Positions 37,772-51,301 are shown, counted from the first letter of the stretch. The stretch is DNA of 64,000 nt from Argentina anserina (GCF_933775445.1 NC_065877.1:26040001-26104000); one strand, 5' to 3'. Made by a program: numbers and translations. The notes: a model not told the origin generated them from the letters alone.

Positions 37772-39337
37772 TAAAAGGAAGTAAGACCTAGTTAATTTGT
37801 AGGAAGTTAAGAGTGTGATGCTTTTGCAAGTGTGATGTAATGTGTATGTTGGTTTGATTCTTACCACGCTATAATGCGCATGTAGAAATTGGCTTGCCGT
37901 GTTTCTATCTTGTTACATCTCCTAGTTCATGATTCCAACTACTGTTGTCCGGATGAAACCACCTTCAGCTTGTTAGGCAATGATACTGAGGATTGAACAT
38001 CAACTTGTTCCGAGTGGTTTTCTTATTCGAAAATTAGTCCAACTACACTCGAGATTTACAAGTTTATCAGCTATTTTGAAGTTTTGAATTAAATTTCTTG
38101 ATTATTAATTGACAAAACGTACTTAAACTTCAATTGTGAAACATGGAATCTAATATGCCTATGTTATGCCAATAATGCCCAAGTCAAATTTTCCACTGTA
38201 ACAAGTGTAATTTCTATTGTTCAGTTCTCATACCTGATCCCCTCACATGTCTACACTTGAAAGTTTTACGAGGGGTGATCCTCTTCTTTTTCTTCTATTA
38301 AAATTGGCCTTGAAGAAAGGTCAGGTTTCATTGCCAAAACTACACAGGTGGCCATGGCCAGGTTCCATGTCCATTCTCTGTTGAATCTGTTTTATGTATT
38401 GTCCTTCATAATAATAACCATGAAAACGTAAAATATTACTAAGTCTGCTTAGTTGATCCAGTCCAAGTAGAGTATTAGGTGTTTTGGATAGTAAATATTG
38501 GAAATTCGGACATCTATAATTAATTAGAGATAGATGCAGAAGAAATAGAAAGTCCCACTCCGCAACATACAAGCTGCCTAACATCCGCTTAGGCGATTTG
38601 CCTTGCAACATTTTTGCATGCGTAGGCGTCCGCGTAAGTGGATGTCTTGCGACCATTTTGGCCGCCTATGTGCCTGCCTAGCCGGCTTGGCGATTTTCAT
38701 AACAATTGGCCAAATTCTCCAAATCTTTAATGATCCAATTTTTTGTTCTAAAAAAATAGAAATCTATCTATTCAATATTAATACTTTCTTGACTCTTTGA
38801 AGGTATAACTGTGCATACATGGTAAAGTCTCTGTTTAAACTTTAAAGTCCCAGTCACTGCCTTGAGTGCCTTCTATAACCACGTTTTCTACAAATTACAA
38901 GCTAAACACCTCTCATGTTGCTTAACTAACTGATCGGCTGCGTAACCCTTTTAACCATCAGTTAACAACCCTGACTTGCTGGGACGAAGAGAGTATGGCA
39001 TGGTCAACATTTCCAAAAGTTGCTACTTAGCTATAGGGCCTAAGAAGGCATACTAGTGTTCCCTTGTGGTTGATTGTGTATGATGGGGGCTAAGTTGAGA
39101 AATACTGAAATACTCTTGATGAAAGAGTTCGTGTTATATCCGATCTCGCGTAAGTCTTCACATCATTTGGTGATTAGAATCTAATCGATTTATCTATGTA
39201 CTTGATATAGAAAGTATCATTCAGCTCAAATTGTACATGTTTCAAGATTCAGATAAAACCTAAAAACCCATAGGAGTGTCAACTCATTAAAAAATTACTG
39301 CATGCACTTAAACTGGGGAAATTAACTAGCACGCAAT
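37772..39337. other. Convergent 3' region between the GMC gene and the receptor kinase gene
   Basis: The two genes converge here. Short open frames show no family motifs. Around 38560-38700 there are GCTTAGGCG, GCCGCCTATG and GCCTAGCCGGC words. They resemble the ends of common plant GCCTAGGCG-type transposon relics, but no paired termini or target duplication were found. Confidence 0.5.
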
Positions 39338-42300
39338 TTAGTTTGGCCACAGTTTCGATGACAATCCATGTTCACTCATACTTCCGCTAGACAAACTCCT
39401 TAGTCTTTGCCAAAACTGCCTTCGTTTACCAGTTCTCAAAGGCCCTGAACTAGAGTACCTCCTGAAAGATCCTATTTCCTGCCCCTCAGCCTTAAATCCC
39501 ACACTTGCACTCAACAAGTCTGACGTCGAGGGTATTTTAGTGTCATGGCTAGCTCCATATTCAGCCATCTGAAGCTGTGATTCTGACACTCCAAGATTAC
39601 CACTATATGTATGAATGCAGATACCATCTTCATCGTCTTGGCCACAACTCGTTGAAACCCCAAGCTCTTTTGTTTCATTGAATTCACTGCAAACGAGCTT
39701 TAAGGCCTGAACTACCTCGCCCATGAATGGTCGGTGAGATACTTCTGGTTGTATACACATTGAAGCAATTGCGGCTACCTTGGTTACACTGTCCCATGTG
39801 ATCATCTCAGATTTCAGTGCAGGGTCTATTATTGATTCTAGACCCTCTTGGCTTGTGAGGAGAGGACGAGCCCAACCAACAAGGTTCTCTTGACCTGAAG
39901 GTTGTGACAGATCCACTGGCTTTCTTCCTGTCAGGAGTTCAAGTAGGACTACACCATAGCTGTAAACATCACTTTTAACTAGAAGATGGCCTGTCATTGC
40001 ATACTCTGGAGCCAAGTAACTGCAACAAGAATAAGATCCTAAGAGTAAATTGTCTGGCAAATGCATATTTGTTGGGAATAACTATATGTCATTTACGCAA
40101 ATTTACAATAAAATAAGAAATGATAGATATTTATGATGTAATTAAGAAGTTTTTACCCAAAAGTTCCCATAACATGTGTTGAAATCTGTCGTTTTCCCTC
40201 CTCCAGAGCCGCTCTAGCCAGTCCAAAATCCGAAACCTTGGGTGTAAAATCATATTCCAGTAAAATGTTGCTGGCCTTGAAGTCACAATGTATAACTCGA
40301 GGATTTGAGTCTTCGTGGAGATAAGCTAGGCCCCTAGCTGAACCAAGGGCAATCTTTATTCTGGCATCCCAATCAAGTGGATCAGTTTCCTTGTCAACAC
40401 CTGAGAGAACACAAGAAGAGTCATTCATACTTGAGGATTAAAGTTCCACTTTATAAGCACCCGGATATCTAGCATTTCAACAAAAATCAAGTGTTAAAAA
40501 TATAGGGCATAGAGATATGTTCAGCATGTAGTTACCATGCAGATGGGATTCAACACTTCCATTTGGAACAAGTTCATATACGAGGCAACGGGTATGGCCC
40601 TCTGTGCAGATACCAATTAATTTGACCAGATTTCTGTGGTGAAGACGGCCAAGCATCTCAACTTCTGCTAAGAATTCACGGCCACCATGATGATCATCTC
40701 TCTTCAGAACCTTCACAGCCACCTCTCGTCCATCATCTAAAGAAGCACTGTAAACAAGCCCAAAGCCACCTTCTCCAAGTATTCTTGAAGCATCAAAATT
40801 ATTTGTGGCTCTCTCCATGTCATGCAGAGTAAAGGTCTTCGCAGATCCAGTATAGGTTAGTGCACCAGAACTAAAAGACAATGATCCGGAACCATGTGTA
40901 CTACCAAACATGACTGACCTGGGAGGCCCTGTTGAGTGTATGATGTTATTGTCCAAGAATGGATAAACCAAAATAAACAAGAATACAATCACAGCCCATC
41001 TTGAAGAAGTTTCATTAAACAAATTATTCTAGTGCATATTTGCATGCTGAAAATGAAAACAACATTGTAAGCTTATGTAAAGTCCTTGAGGCTTCGGAGA
41101 ATCCGGACGTATTAAAAGTACCTGTGAGTTTTGTAGGTGATGATGTCGAAGCTTGTGGAATATGTTGCGGCTCATGGGAGTGAGATCGACATTTCAGCAA
41201 CAAAAGCCAGGCAAACCCCACACATAAAAGAACGGCAGTGAAAGATGATAGAACGATCACAGCAATCAAACTTCCTTTGATTCCATTATTTCTTTTTCTC
41301 GGCACATCAACTCCTATAGGTTTTATTATCCTTCCATTGTTGTCTTGGCCTGTGTATGGCCCGTCATCTATACTAGAAATGACTGAAGGTGCTGAAGGGG
41401 GAGAAGGTGGAAGACCTGTAGAGACAAAAGAATTTAATAATTTCACTATTGCAGGAGTAAGCTCTTTAGTGATGAAAATATTATTGTACATCAAATATAA
41501 GCAAGCTATAGTCAAATATAACATAATTCCATGTCAAACTTTGTTGTAACCCTTTCAAATCTTAACATAGTATTCGTGGAGTCAGGAATCAAAATATACC
41601 TGGATAGTGAACATTCAATACTTCATAATCACCAAAGAGAGAAGCATTTATAGAAACCTGTCTACGCCAGAATTTCTCATAGATTTGAAATGCCGTAGTG
41701 CCATCAAATATTAGTCTTGTAGGTACCAAGTTCACGAGGACGGCAGTTTTCTCCAGCTGCTGACTAGATGCATCTGCTCCCATTATGCGAACTTGGCTAT
41801 GGTTTAGTGCAACACTATCTGCAATTTCCTCAGCCAGCTTTGAAACTGAAGGGAAGAATGTGTATATTGCAACATCTAATTGGAGTTTAACTTCAATTGG
41901 TTGCACACAACCACATGTTGAGCCTGGAGGTGTATATGTTAACGGTTCTGTGCATATGATTGACGAACAATCTACAGTTAATACCAAAGAGTCAATACCT
42001 TTTGCAATTTAAACATGTCAAAGAGTATTTTGCTTCAAATGCAAGACCACAGTAGAGTATATATGTACCTTCATTGGGAGGTGGAGGTGGTAAGGCCAAA
42101 ATTGGTGATGGGGGTGGAGATTTTGTCCTCTTTAAGGAAGAATCTATGGGAGAAACTGCAGGTGGAAAAATGGGCACTACAAAATATGGGAAAATGAAAA
42201 TTCTATCAGACAACTTGGTTAAATGAAGTAAAGAATCTATTAAATCCACCCAACAGTCCCATATCTGAAGTGAGCCTTCGCCATACAATTATAGTGGTCT

Positions 42301-44101
42301 TCAAAAGTAGTTGGTGCAGGTGCAGGTGCAGTCCAGCTCTCTGAAGACGACGAAGGAGATTGAAATGGGGAGATTGAAGGGCCTAAACATGTCATAAAAT
42401 AAATAGTAAATCTGATTGCTCTAAATATTTCAAGAATATGTAACAGACTAACTTTGTGTGTGTAGTCATCCTCAGCTATATAAATGTCTATATATACACA
42501 ACACTATAATCGATTTCAACCTTGTTGACTATTAGTGTGGGAATGAATCGAGTAAGTTGGTCCTGGAGCAAAGCTGCGAAACGTTTTACTTGCATGATGA
42601 TTTTTGTGACGTGAGGTTGAGGGAGAATGTTTAGGAGCATGCACCCATTTCTTTGCAGGATCTCCAGAAGATGGTATAGAAGGTGGAAGTGCAATACTTG
42701 AAGGCCTTACAAAATCATAGGGACGGGTGGCTATAAGGAGAAAAGATGTCACAAATAACTGTAAGCACAATGTTTCATTTTCTATTTCAAAGTTGGCAAA
42801 TAAAAAGCTATAGATTCTCAATCAGTTACCTTTAGCTGGAACTTCTCCTGCTGGCTGTAGGTGGTGGGAGACTTTTCTGGGAGGCGGAGCTACCAAATTT
42901 CTGTGTTCTTTCCTGTCAAAGCTGAGGGGGGGATTAGGAGAGACAGCATGGTCTGCAACGATATATCATCCCAACAATTAGTTAGTCAGAATCACAACCA
43001 GGTGAGAGGATGAGCAAAACTGCCATGTATCTCATCATGCTCATATTCTGGTAATCGAAGTGAAAACATCAGCCTAAACAGTACGATGGCTTCTTTAGTT
43101 TACTTTGACTGCAACAATTATCTGAACAGAACAGTGTGTGTGTCAAAGTTCAACTCCAGTTCAATACAACAAAACAAGAAATGTACATTGACGTTGTTGT
43201 TAGTCAACACCAAACAAGGTAAACTTCATCCTACTAAACATGTATTATAACATGGGTTAACACCGGAACACGTTCTTATCTTTTACTCATAGTTCTTTTA
43301 TAGAAATTGATAACCTTTACAGTGTTCCTTAAATTCAAAGCAACCAGGGAAAATATGAAAGGGATTGTGCTGCTTTAAAGTATAAGCATTTAAGAACCAT
43401 CGCTGCAACTATATATGCATTTCACATGAAATTCAGTTGTAGATCACAATTATTGTTCTTGAATCTTCAACCTATAACAGAATGAAGAAATTTCGTTGAA
43501 AAGACAAAAGCCAGAAATTGGTGGTGCAGGAAACATTCTTGTATTACAATAACTGATGTATGTTAGATTAGTAAGAGTTGCTGCCCTGATAACTGAATTT
43601 GAAAGCAAGTAAGCATAACCCCTAGCTAGTTTTGAATTTATTGACCATTCGATGTTGCACTCATTGACTCTAGACAACCACAAAATGATATCTCAAGTAA
43701 TTCATAATTTGGCCTTTTTTTTTCAAATTAGAATTCACAGGAAATGTCCAATTGGATGAACTAAGATTTCAGATTTAACCATGAACTTCCACGCCTAACA
43801 ATACAGTGATGGAAGTAAAAGTGTCAATTAGGACACTCCTTAGATCATTACCCTGATCCAATTGATACAGTTAAACCATTTATGTGCCATAACAGAGATC
43901 AATGTTAGATGATCAAAAAAAAAATGTTAAACACGGTTCACAGAACCCAGAAAATGAACACCAATATGTAATCAATCCTATTATACTGATCAAATATAAA
44001 TAACCAAAAGAAACAATATCATTACCTGCAGATCCATAAGATGGTAAAACACCCACAATCAAGCACATTTGCATAAGCAGCAGACTCAATTGCCTCCCCA
44101 T
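39338..44101 (-). CDS. ALE2-like receptor-like serine/threonine kinase
   Basis: Ten exons on the minus strand: 44101-44026, 42952-42830, 42730-42521, 42382-42287, 42176-42069, 41998-41600, 41415-41122, 40928-40536, 40400-40157 and 40019-39338; 2625 nt, 874 aa. There is a signal peptide ([22 protein letters not shown]), then a Pro/Ser-rich stalk, then a Cys-containing ectodomain ([20 protein letters not shown]). A transmembrane helix at about 387-411 follows, and the kinase domain runs from about 480, with GEGGFG (487-492), Lys508, HCD (604-606) and DFG (624-626). The tail ends [11 protein letters not shown], as in ALE2 relatives. Known family role: Arabidopsis ALE2 acts with ACR4 in protoderm and cuticle formation. 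Oddity: HRD is replaced by HCD, making it formally a non-RD kinase; ATP Lys, catalytic Asp and DFG are kept. Intron 1 is 1073 bp. Whether it is the ALE2 ortholog or a paralog such as the At5g56890 type is open. Confidence 0.92.
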
Positions 44102-46563
44102 TTCCCTGAAAGAGAATCTCTGAGCTCAATTTCAACATGCAAGAGTAAAAGAAGAGAAAGCAAAGTGCAGAACACCACCATGAAGCAAAAACAAGAGAGT
44201 ACCTTTAAGGGAAGCAACCTCAAGATGAGTTTAGATTACAGAAGCAGACCCACAGAGCAATCAGTGAGAGACATTGGAGCAAAACTACAAGAAATGGGTC
44301 AGGTGGGCATAACCTAATTGCTGTCACCAGATTAAGCTGCTCTTAAATTTTGAAACTTTGGAGTTTGGAGAATTCTAGTGGACTAGTCTTTTTTGTCATT
44401 GGTGGACTCATCTTTACCCCAAGTGATCAAGCGAAAAAGCATCACAGTGCACTTAAGAGAGCTCTAAAGCTTTACTGGTCCAAGTAAGACACTGTGTAAG
44501 ACAGTTGGTGAAGAAGAATAGAGGTATAGGGAGAAAGTGGGTGCTCAAATATTGATAAAATGGAATATCTTGTTTGAAAAAATGGAACACTAGTGTGGAT
44601 TATATTGTTGAAATGCTTGACTTGTAGTTCATATAGTTAATTGACCTCCATTATTCTAAATTAGATTGTTGCATATATGTGTAGGAATGCTTGTTATTCC
44701 ATTAGATGCTAGTCATGCTTCTATTTCTATGTGCTTGTATGATTACTATTATAGAAGGCTCCAAAATGGAATTCAAACTAACTAATAGAAAATTCTGATA
44801 CTGCTTTCAAATGTAGTACCTCAAGTATCGTTGATAAATCTCATATACTAGCTGCTTTCAATAAAATAATAAATCGACTTCACGTCTTGGTAGATCAATT
44901 CAGCATGATCTACAGTTAATCTACAGTTATAAGTAGCTGGTGTATTGATGTAGCACTAATGGGTGATGCTGCTTTGTATGTTGAGAAAGACAGCAGAGAC
45001 TAAGTTGAACCATGTTTCTATCCACCAAATTCATTTAAGATGCTCATTCCATATCAAGCGTCACTGATCCCAAACTTTTCTAATGACATGAGTTTAGTAT
45101 GCAACTCAATAAAACGCACATGAAATGTTCGATCAAATGTCCCACAGCTCCCCACAAGGCCTTAAACCACATGCAGAATGTGACAAACCTAGCTACCAGC
45201 TGCACACAGGACCAACATCTGAAAATTCAAAGAGACTGATCCTACTAAGAATGAAGGTTTTCAGTGAGTGTATTTGAAGTAAATTGAAATTCCAAATAGA
45301 CAAGAAATAATATGAATCATATGATGACATACATCTTGATTTAGATTTGCCCCCAAAGGCCTAGAGATTTGTGTGGTTGATATGGAATTGGTGTTGGCCA
45401 TGGCTAATTGGCCGGCCACCACCTCTGTGTTGTTTTTCTTCTAGTTTATGATTGGGGTGCTAGGACCCCCTCAAGCAAACATGGAAAATCACCTACCAGA
45501 GAGGCAGAGATGAAGTCTCAGCATGTCGAATGTGTAGGTGAAATTCACTGTGTCGGTGAGAATTGACTGCGATTGTGTGTCGTCCTTTTATATGAGATTC
45601 TTTATGACCTGAATCCTAAAGATCAAGTACTGTAGCAAAATTGGTCTTTGATTTTTCTTAATGGATTCATTCATATATGGGCCTTTAATTTTCTCCACTA
45701 TTTGTGTTTGTCAATATGTCATGTGTTCCCGTGACTTACAAATTATTATTTTTGGTTTTGAACTTTAGATAGTGAAAATTGTATTTGTCAAAAATCCAGA
45801 ACACACCATCCCTGGCCTTGGTTGATAAAATTGACATAGAAAGGAAAGCTGTACATCATGCCATACGGTATACTGAGTAAAGCATTTGTGCAACCCACTT
45901 TCTAGTGGCTGTCAAGATCAATCAAAGATTAGTCGACTAAATGGATTCTTAGGATCGAGTTTAGATCAGCCTACCACTTATAGACTTATAGTATTGATCC
46001 AGAAGATACGTATTCTAAGTCATAGTTTGGTCCATTCGGTCCATTGTTTTTTATTGGGAAAATTATAAAATAATACAATTTTTCATCCTAAATTTAAAAA
46101 ATGTCATCACTTATTTCTGAATTATAAAAATATCATCTCAATTAACTAAAAATTAGAAAATAATCAATAAATTTAAAATAAAATTAGAAAATAGTAAATT
46201 TTACAATATTTTTCGGGCAGTCTTTCTCCTACTGATCTTCTTCAACTTCTTATTCTATTTTTTCTTCGAATTTCGGCCATAACTTTACCGTCCGGCGATA
46301 GATTTGAGCGTGGTTGGTACCATTGGAAAGATATATCTCCTCTCTTTTATTTGATACTATACTCACTCCAAACCGACCACCATACAAAGCGCAACAACCC
46401 TCGCAAAAGGATATCGTCGTCCATGGTGGTGCTCTAAACTATTCCAGCAAAATCGGAGCTCAAGGTTCTTTAATTCTAGTTATTCTCTTCATTCTGAGCA
46501 TACTTATACCAATCTCCTTTGAATTTTAACATTATTTCGCATATTTAGACATTTTCTCTCGGC

Positions 46564-46830
46564 ATGTCGCACCCGCTATCACACCTCTTGTCACACTATT
46601 TGAGTATCTGTCACACCCATGTCACACCCGCTGTCACACTACCTTTCACACCCCGCTGTCACACTACCTATCACACTAATTGTCACACTCACTGTCATAC
46701 TACCTGTCACACCCGCTATCACATTACATGTCACACCCGCTATCACACTACATGTCACACTACCTCACATTATCTGTCACACTACCTATTACACCTACTG
46801 TCACACCCGTTGTCACACTGTTTTATATGA
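46564..46830. repeat. Minisatellite of TGTCACACY(N) units
   Basis: About 17 degenerate units of the form (C/A)TRTCACAC followed by a short variable word (CCGCT, TACC, TAAT, TCACT) run without interruption. A second smaller block occurs at 46990-47080, with one unit also in inverted form (GTGACAGGTAGTGTGAC, 47071-47089). Confidence 0.85.
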
Positions 46831-46856
46831 CTATGTTGTGACAAGAATAAGAAGAA

Positions 46857-46857
<1 letters not shown>

Positions 46858-46903
<46 letters not shown>
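46858..46903. repeat. (AAT)n microsatellite
   Basis: About fifteen uninterrupted AAT triplets directly after the TGTCACAC minisatellite and a short AAG/CAA-rich transition. Confidence 0.95.
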
Positions 46904-47253
46904 GTAACAACAACAACAAATATTTGTTTACTGTTATGCGATCTTGAACTTCTCAAATCAACTCATATGATCTAAATATCGACATTAATGTCATGTCACA
47001 TCCTCAGTCACATTACCTATCACACTAGTTATTTTTTGGTCACACTACCTATCACACAAACATTGTTCTGTGACAGGTAGTGTGACGGGTAGAACACTGA
47101 AATTAAGGAAACAAAAAATAGCAAAAGAAAAATAGAAATTCTGACTTGGGCACCCATGTCAATATCTCCAATCACAACTCGTCGACACCACAAGGGCCAA
47201 CCTAGAGCTTTGCCGCTAGACCGATTGCTCATTCATGCGCTAAGCTTCTTCCC

Positions 47254-47420
47254 TGCGCCAACGAAACCAATGCCTATACGGCCACATCCGCCTCCCTTTC
47301 TCCTTGCTCCGACGAACCCAGTGCTTCCTCCCTGTGCCAACGAAACTAGCGCCTCTACGGCCACACCCGCCTCCGTTTCTCCCCGCACTAACAAACCCAA
47401 CGCCTCCTCCCCATACCCAC
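47254..47420. repeat. About 79-bp C-rich tandem duplication
   Basis: The stretch starting GCGCCAACGAAACCAATGCC is repeated about 79 bp later as GTGCCAACGAAACTAGCGCC, each followed by an ACGGCCACAYCCGCCTCC block. Open frames on both strands are a by-product of the composition. Confidence 0.65.
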
Positions 47421-49686
47421 TGCAACATCATTAAACCCCAATTCAAGATTCAAATCTAGAACTGAAGTAACCCATCGAACCAAATTCGCCGGCAACCCAG
47501 CCTGTCGTGTTACCATTACTGGCCTGACCACCATGCTCATATTGCCTCAATAACCACCGCATCCAGTCTGACCATCAATTCCTCCACTAGCTGAGTCATT
47601 TATGTAGTAGAATACTAAGCTAGTGGCTTTCCTTCAACACAGGCAAACCAGGTTTGAGAGCCTCACGTCATTGGTGGGTTTAGGATAATGGCATGATGTG
47701 AATATTTCCATTATTATGGGCAACACTTTAAGCATTTTTTAAAAATGACTTTTTTTATAATTTTTAAATCTTGATTGAGTTATTTATAAATACATATATC
47801 AAATGTGACTTTTTGTAAGACGTCATTTTTTATTCTTACATAATCGGTTAATCGCAATTTTGTGTATGTGTGGTCGTCCGGCAAGGGCAAGTTAAACACA
47901 TCGATAATTGAGGTTATTGACTAATTATTCACTAACAAGGGAGGAAGAGTCGAACTTGAGACCTATGCTAATACTTTGTTGGAGTATATTGCCAGGACGT
48001 CAAACATTGTATTTACGCTTCTTCATGTACGCGTTTAAAACTTTCGTTCATATGCCAATTGCTTAACATGAGTACGGCTGGAAGTCTACAACTCTTTCGA
48101 TGTTGATCAGTGGTATGAGTAAATGGGGGGTTGATCATCAGCTTGGTAATATTGATCTTACTAGCTCATTACATATTCGAATATATAAAACATAATATAA
48201 TATTTTCTATTATATTAACAAAATGATGTGGATAATATTAGACAAAAGATAGTTTCAATAACACTCACTCAACCATGCATAGTTGATGGTTTAGTTAATT
48301 AAATAGGTGGGTACGTATTAACACAATTGTATGCATTGCGGTTCATAATTAAGGAATTAGATGCAGATCCTGAAACAGCTAGCTAGATTGTATATACAGT
48401 ATATAGTCAAGTTGCAGCTGGTTGCTTGGATACATACTAATATATATGTTGAATAAGTTTTTTTCGGGGATATATAAAGTCATATTAAAAGCTTCATGAT
48501 GACAAATTTTATTCGGCTAGCAAACCAAGGTATATGATGTTCGAACAAAAGGAAACCAATCGAGGGAAATTGATGTTGCTAGGGTTTCATGGGAAAAGAA
48601 GGGTGCCTAATACGCATGACCCCTCTAAGCTATAGGGTTTCACCTGCATGAATTCAAAATGATTTCACTATAAGATTGTAATATTACGTACGGTATACTG
48701 TTTATACTAGGCCGGTCAATAAGATCCGATATGTCACGCACCAGGAGACACTTGCACCATGAAACTATCAAGATTACGGGAAGTTTGATGATCTTGGGTG
48801 GATATATAAATGGTCTCTGCCTCTCTGGTTTATGCCACTTACATGATGAACGATGAACATTATGTTCACACGTGCAACCCGCAGCTAAGAGAGATGAGTG
48901 GAGTCAGTCTAATTAACCGCCCAAGTCCAAAGCAGGTACGCTCGAGGTATCTGTCTTTTGGCCGGATAATTTCATCAAGGCGCGCGTAGGTGCTAAACAT
49001 TCTATTTTTCTTAAAAGATATATTACACAATATAATTGATTTCAAACTTATATCATATGTCTATCATTCACTTGGGAATGAGTTAAGTTAAAGTGTGGAA
49101 AATTCTATTGTAATGTTATTCAGATTCTGCATTTCCTATGTACGTACGTTAGATGCATATGTCTCACTCATTTCATTATCCTCTCATAATATATGCCATG
49201 GAAAGAGAAGGAATTAGCTAGGAAAAAGGAATTGAAACTATGATTTGATCGAGGAGTAGTGGCTAGAGGAGAATTGAACACCAAGCAATAATTGGTGACT
49301 GAAAAAAATCTAGGTTTATATTGCTTGATTTAAGTTACATGCCATTAAAAATAATAACAATGAAAACCATTAAACTAATGATAGCCTGAGCTACTACAAC
49401 TGAGCTATCAGGCCGGAATCATCAAACATTTCAATAATAAAAGTTTCCGAAAACAAATAATCTTTTGTAGAGGCTAGCTTAGCTAGGTTCAGGAGTACTT
49501 CATGCTATCAAAGAGTCTCAAGGTAACCAATTAATCAAGGAATTATCTTGTTGTTCAAAAGCTTGTGATATTTGCTGCATCCCTGCATGTCTTGTGATAT
49601 TCACCGTACTATTCACATGAATTTATTTTTACAAATATACAATATAATACAAAATTAACACTTCAAAGAATTGAGATTTTCTCAAT

Positions 49687-49704
49687 TCCCCGGCAACGGC
49701 GCCA
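49687..49704 (-). promoter_or_regulatory. Second tRNA-Asp primer-binding site, beyond the left LTR
   Basis: TCCCCGGCAACGGCGCCA equals the last 18 nt (with CCA) of plant tRNA-Asp(GUC), so on the minus strand it is a primer-binding site three bases past the LTR. Its presence left of the 3' LTR shows that another element copy once continued leftwards. Confidence 0.88.
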
Positions 49705-49707
49705 AAA

Positions 49708-51301
49708 TGATAGAGTGTTTTATTAAAACGTCTATAATAAACCCTGTAAAACATCATCGTTAGTATAGAATAAGCAGGGATCGTTCTTTCCGGGGAATTG
49801 AAGGGAACTCTTAACTTTTAGTGTTAACAAATAATGGGGGGTTTGAGATTGATTATTAACTACTAAAATAAAACCTAAATTACTATTTACATGATCGACT
49901 TCTCTTTAACAAATTTAAACCAAATTTACCATTACACCACATAATTACAAGTTGGAACCTATCATGCATTCTAATTCGACCAATTACATACTTTTTAGAC
50001 ACCAATACAATTAGAGCCTTAGGGGATCATCTAATCATGCAAGATTTCAATTAACATTTAGATTGACTTAGGGCCTAATCTAAATTTGCATGCAATCGAA
50101 TTCAATAACACTTAGAGTAGAAATCAAACAAGATTACATTTAAGCACCAAATCTTTGTTGGAGACATGTTTCATGTGTGGCGTCACCCACCATGGTTTCA
50201 CATGCAAATTTCCAGAATTTTTACCACTTTTAATCAACACAAACCGAACCTACTTAGGGCATGATTCGATTTGTGTCAATATGGTTGATGATCTAGCACT
50301 CAAACACAATCTTAGGGATTGCATCCAACTGCTAAATTCATATGCACATATCTGAAAATTATCTAAAAATATGAGAAAGATGATTAGAACACAACAATAG
50401 AAATACAAACTCATTAATTATAAGAACATAGATTTGGCATAGTCTCAAAAAAAATATCAAATACAACTGAAATTTAAAACAAATACAAAACCAATATTTC
50501 CACATAAACAACAACTTACAATCTTCATAGACAAAGAATTGTAGATTAACACAAATAGACGAAGCCATGGAGATGAGTTGCGAGAATCACACGTTGTAGG
50601 AACCTTGGAGGTGTGTCTTCAATGGTGAAACTCGGTGGAGATGATGATGGTTTTGGGGTGGACGGCTTGGCTAATTTGTGAAGGAAGTTTATGGTGGTGT
50701 TTTGGTAGCGTTTTGGCTCTTGAATGCTAATGAGAAGTCATCCTATTTGAGAGGTGAAATCATGTATATATAGAGGAAAGATGGAGGGTTTGAAATTGCT
50801 TCTTTCTTCCTATAAACATGCTATGCTCTAATCCCTAAAACATGGAAAGTTTTATTCCCTAAAACATGTCATGCTTTAATCCATAAAACATGGAAAGTTT
50901 TATTCCCTAAAACATGCCATGCTTTAATCCCTAAAACATGTCATGTTTTATTCCCTAAAACATGCCATGTTTTATGCCTTTAATGATCATCTTTTATTTA
51001 ATTGTTGCATGACTTGGCTCCATCTTTTTTTCTTTAATTATCTCTTCAATCCAATCTGAAAATAAGAAAATAAAATCATAAGTAAGAGATAATTAGTTTC
51101 AAAACCTAACAAGGATTCCTAGTCAAACTAGGACTCTAAACCAATTATGCGTTTTAAACTCATGTAAGCACAAAAATGCATCAAATACCGCCCAAGACTC
51201 TTACTACGACTTAATGACTCAATAATACAACAATAAGGGCTAAGCAAAGTACAAATTAAGGTAAAAACATGTTAAGAACGTCGCACAAAGTGCTTCTATC
51301 A
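49708..51301 (-). repeat. Left LTR (3' LTR of the minus-strand element)
   Basis: 1594 bp with terminal inverted repeat TGATAGA/TCTATCA. It carries a block of CCCTAAAACATG-type ~24-bp repeats at about 50815-50975, with one unit more than the right LTR. The 66-aa and 69-aa open frames at 50155-50568 also occur in the right LTR and are not genes. Confidence 0.9.

Larger units (their letters stand above)
44102..49597. other. Long gene-free region upstream of the receptor kinase
   Basis: The right flank of the kinase gene holds its leader and promoter (44102 to roughly 45500). The rest is repeat-like: a TGTCACAC minisatellite (46564-46830 and 46990-47080), an AAT microsatellite, a ~79-bp C-rich tandem duplication (about 47254-47420), and a possible pol III B-box-like motif near 47947. 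Open frames at 46564-46975 are translations of the minisatellite. I see no real gene. Confidence 0.6.

Noticed and set aside
46564..46830. CRISPR-like regular repeats
   Set aside because: The units are contiguous degenerate tandem repeats without unique spacers, in a plant nuclear genome.
46564..46975. His/Thr/Cys-rich open frames
   Set aside because: These are translations of the TGTCACAC minisatellite and the AAT microsatellite.
49381..49425. tRNA A-box-like GATAGCTCAGTTGTAG on the minus strand
   Set aside because: No B box, no cloverleaf partners and no terminator were found downstream on that strand.
49687..49704. Perfect tRNA-Asp 3' end including CCA, and its twin at 55347-55364
   Set aside because: Plant tRNA genes do not encode CCA and no tRNA body lies upstream; the position beside an LTR shows these are retrotransposon primer-binding sites.
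50155..50568. Identical 66-aa and 69-aa open frames in both LTR copies (also 55815-56228)
   Set aside because: They lie inside the LTRs, begin with non-ATG codons or lack motifs, and are duplicated only because the LTR is.
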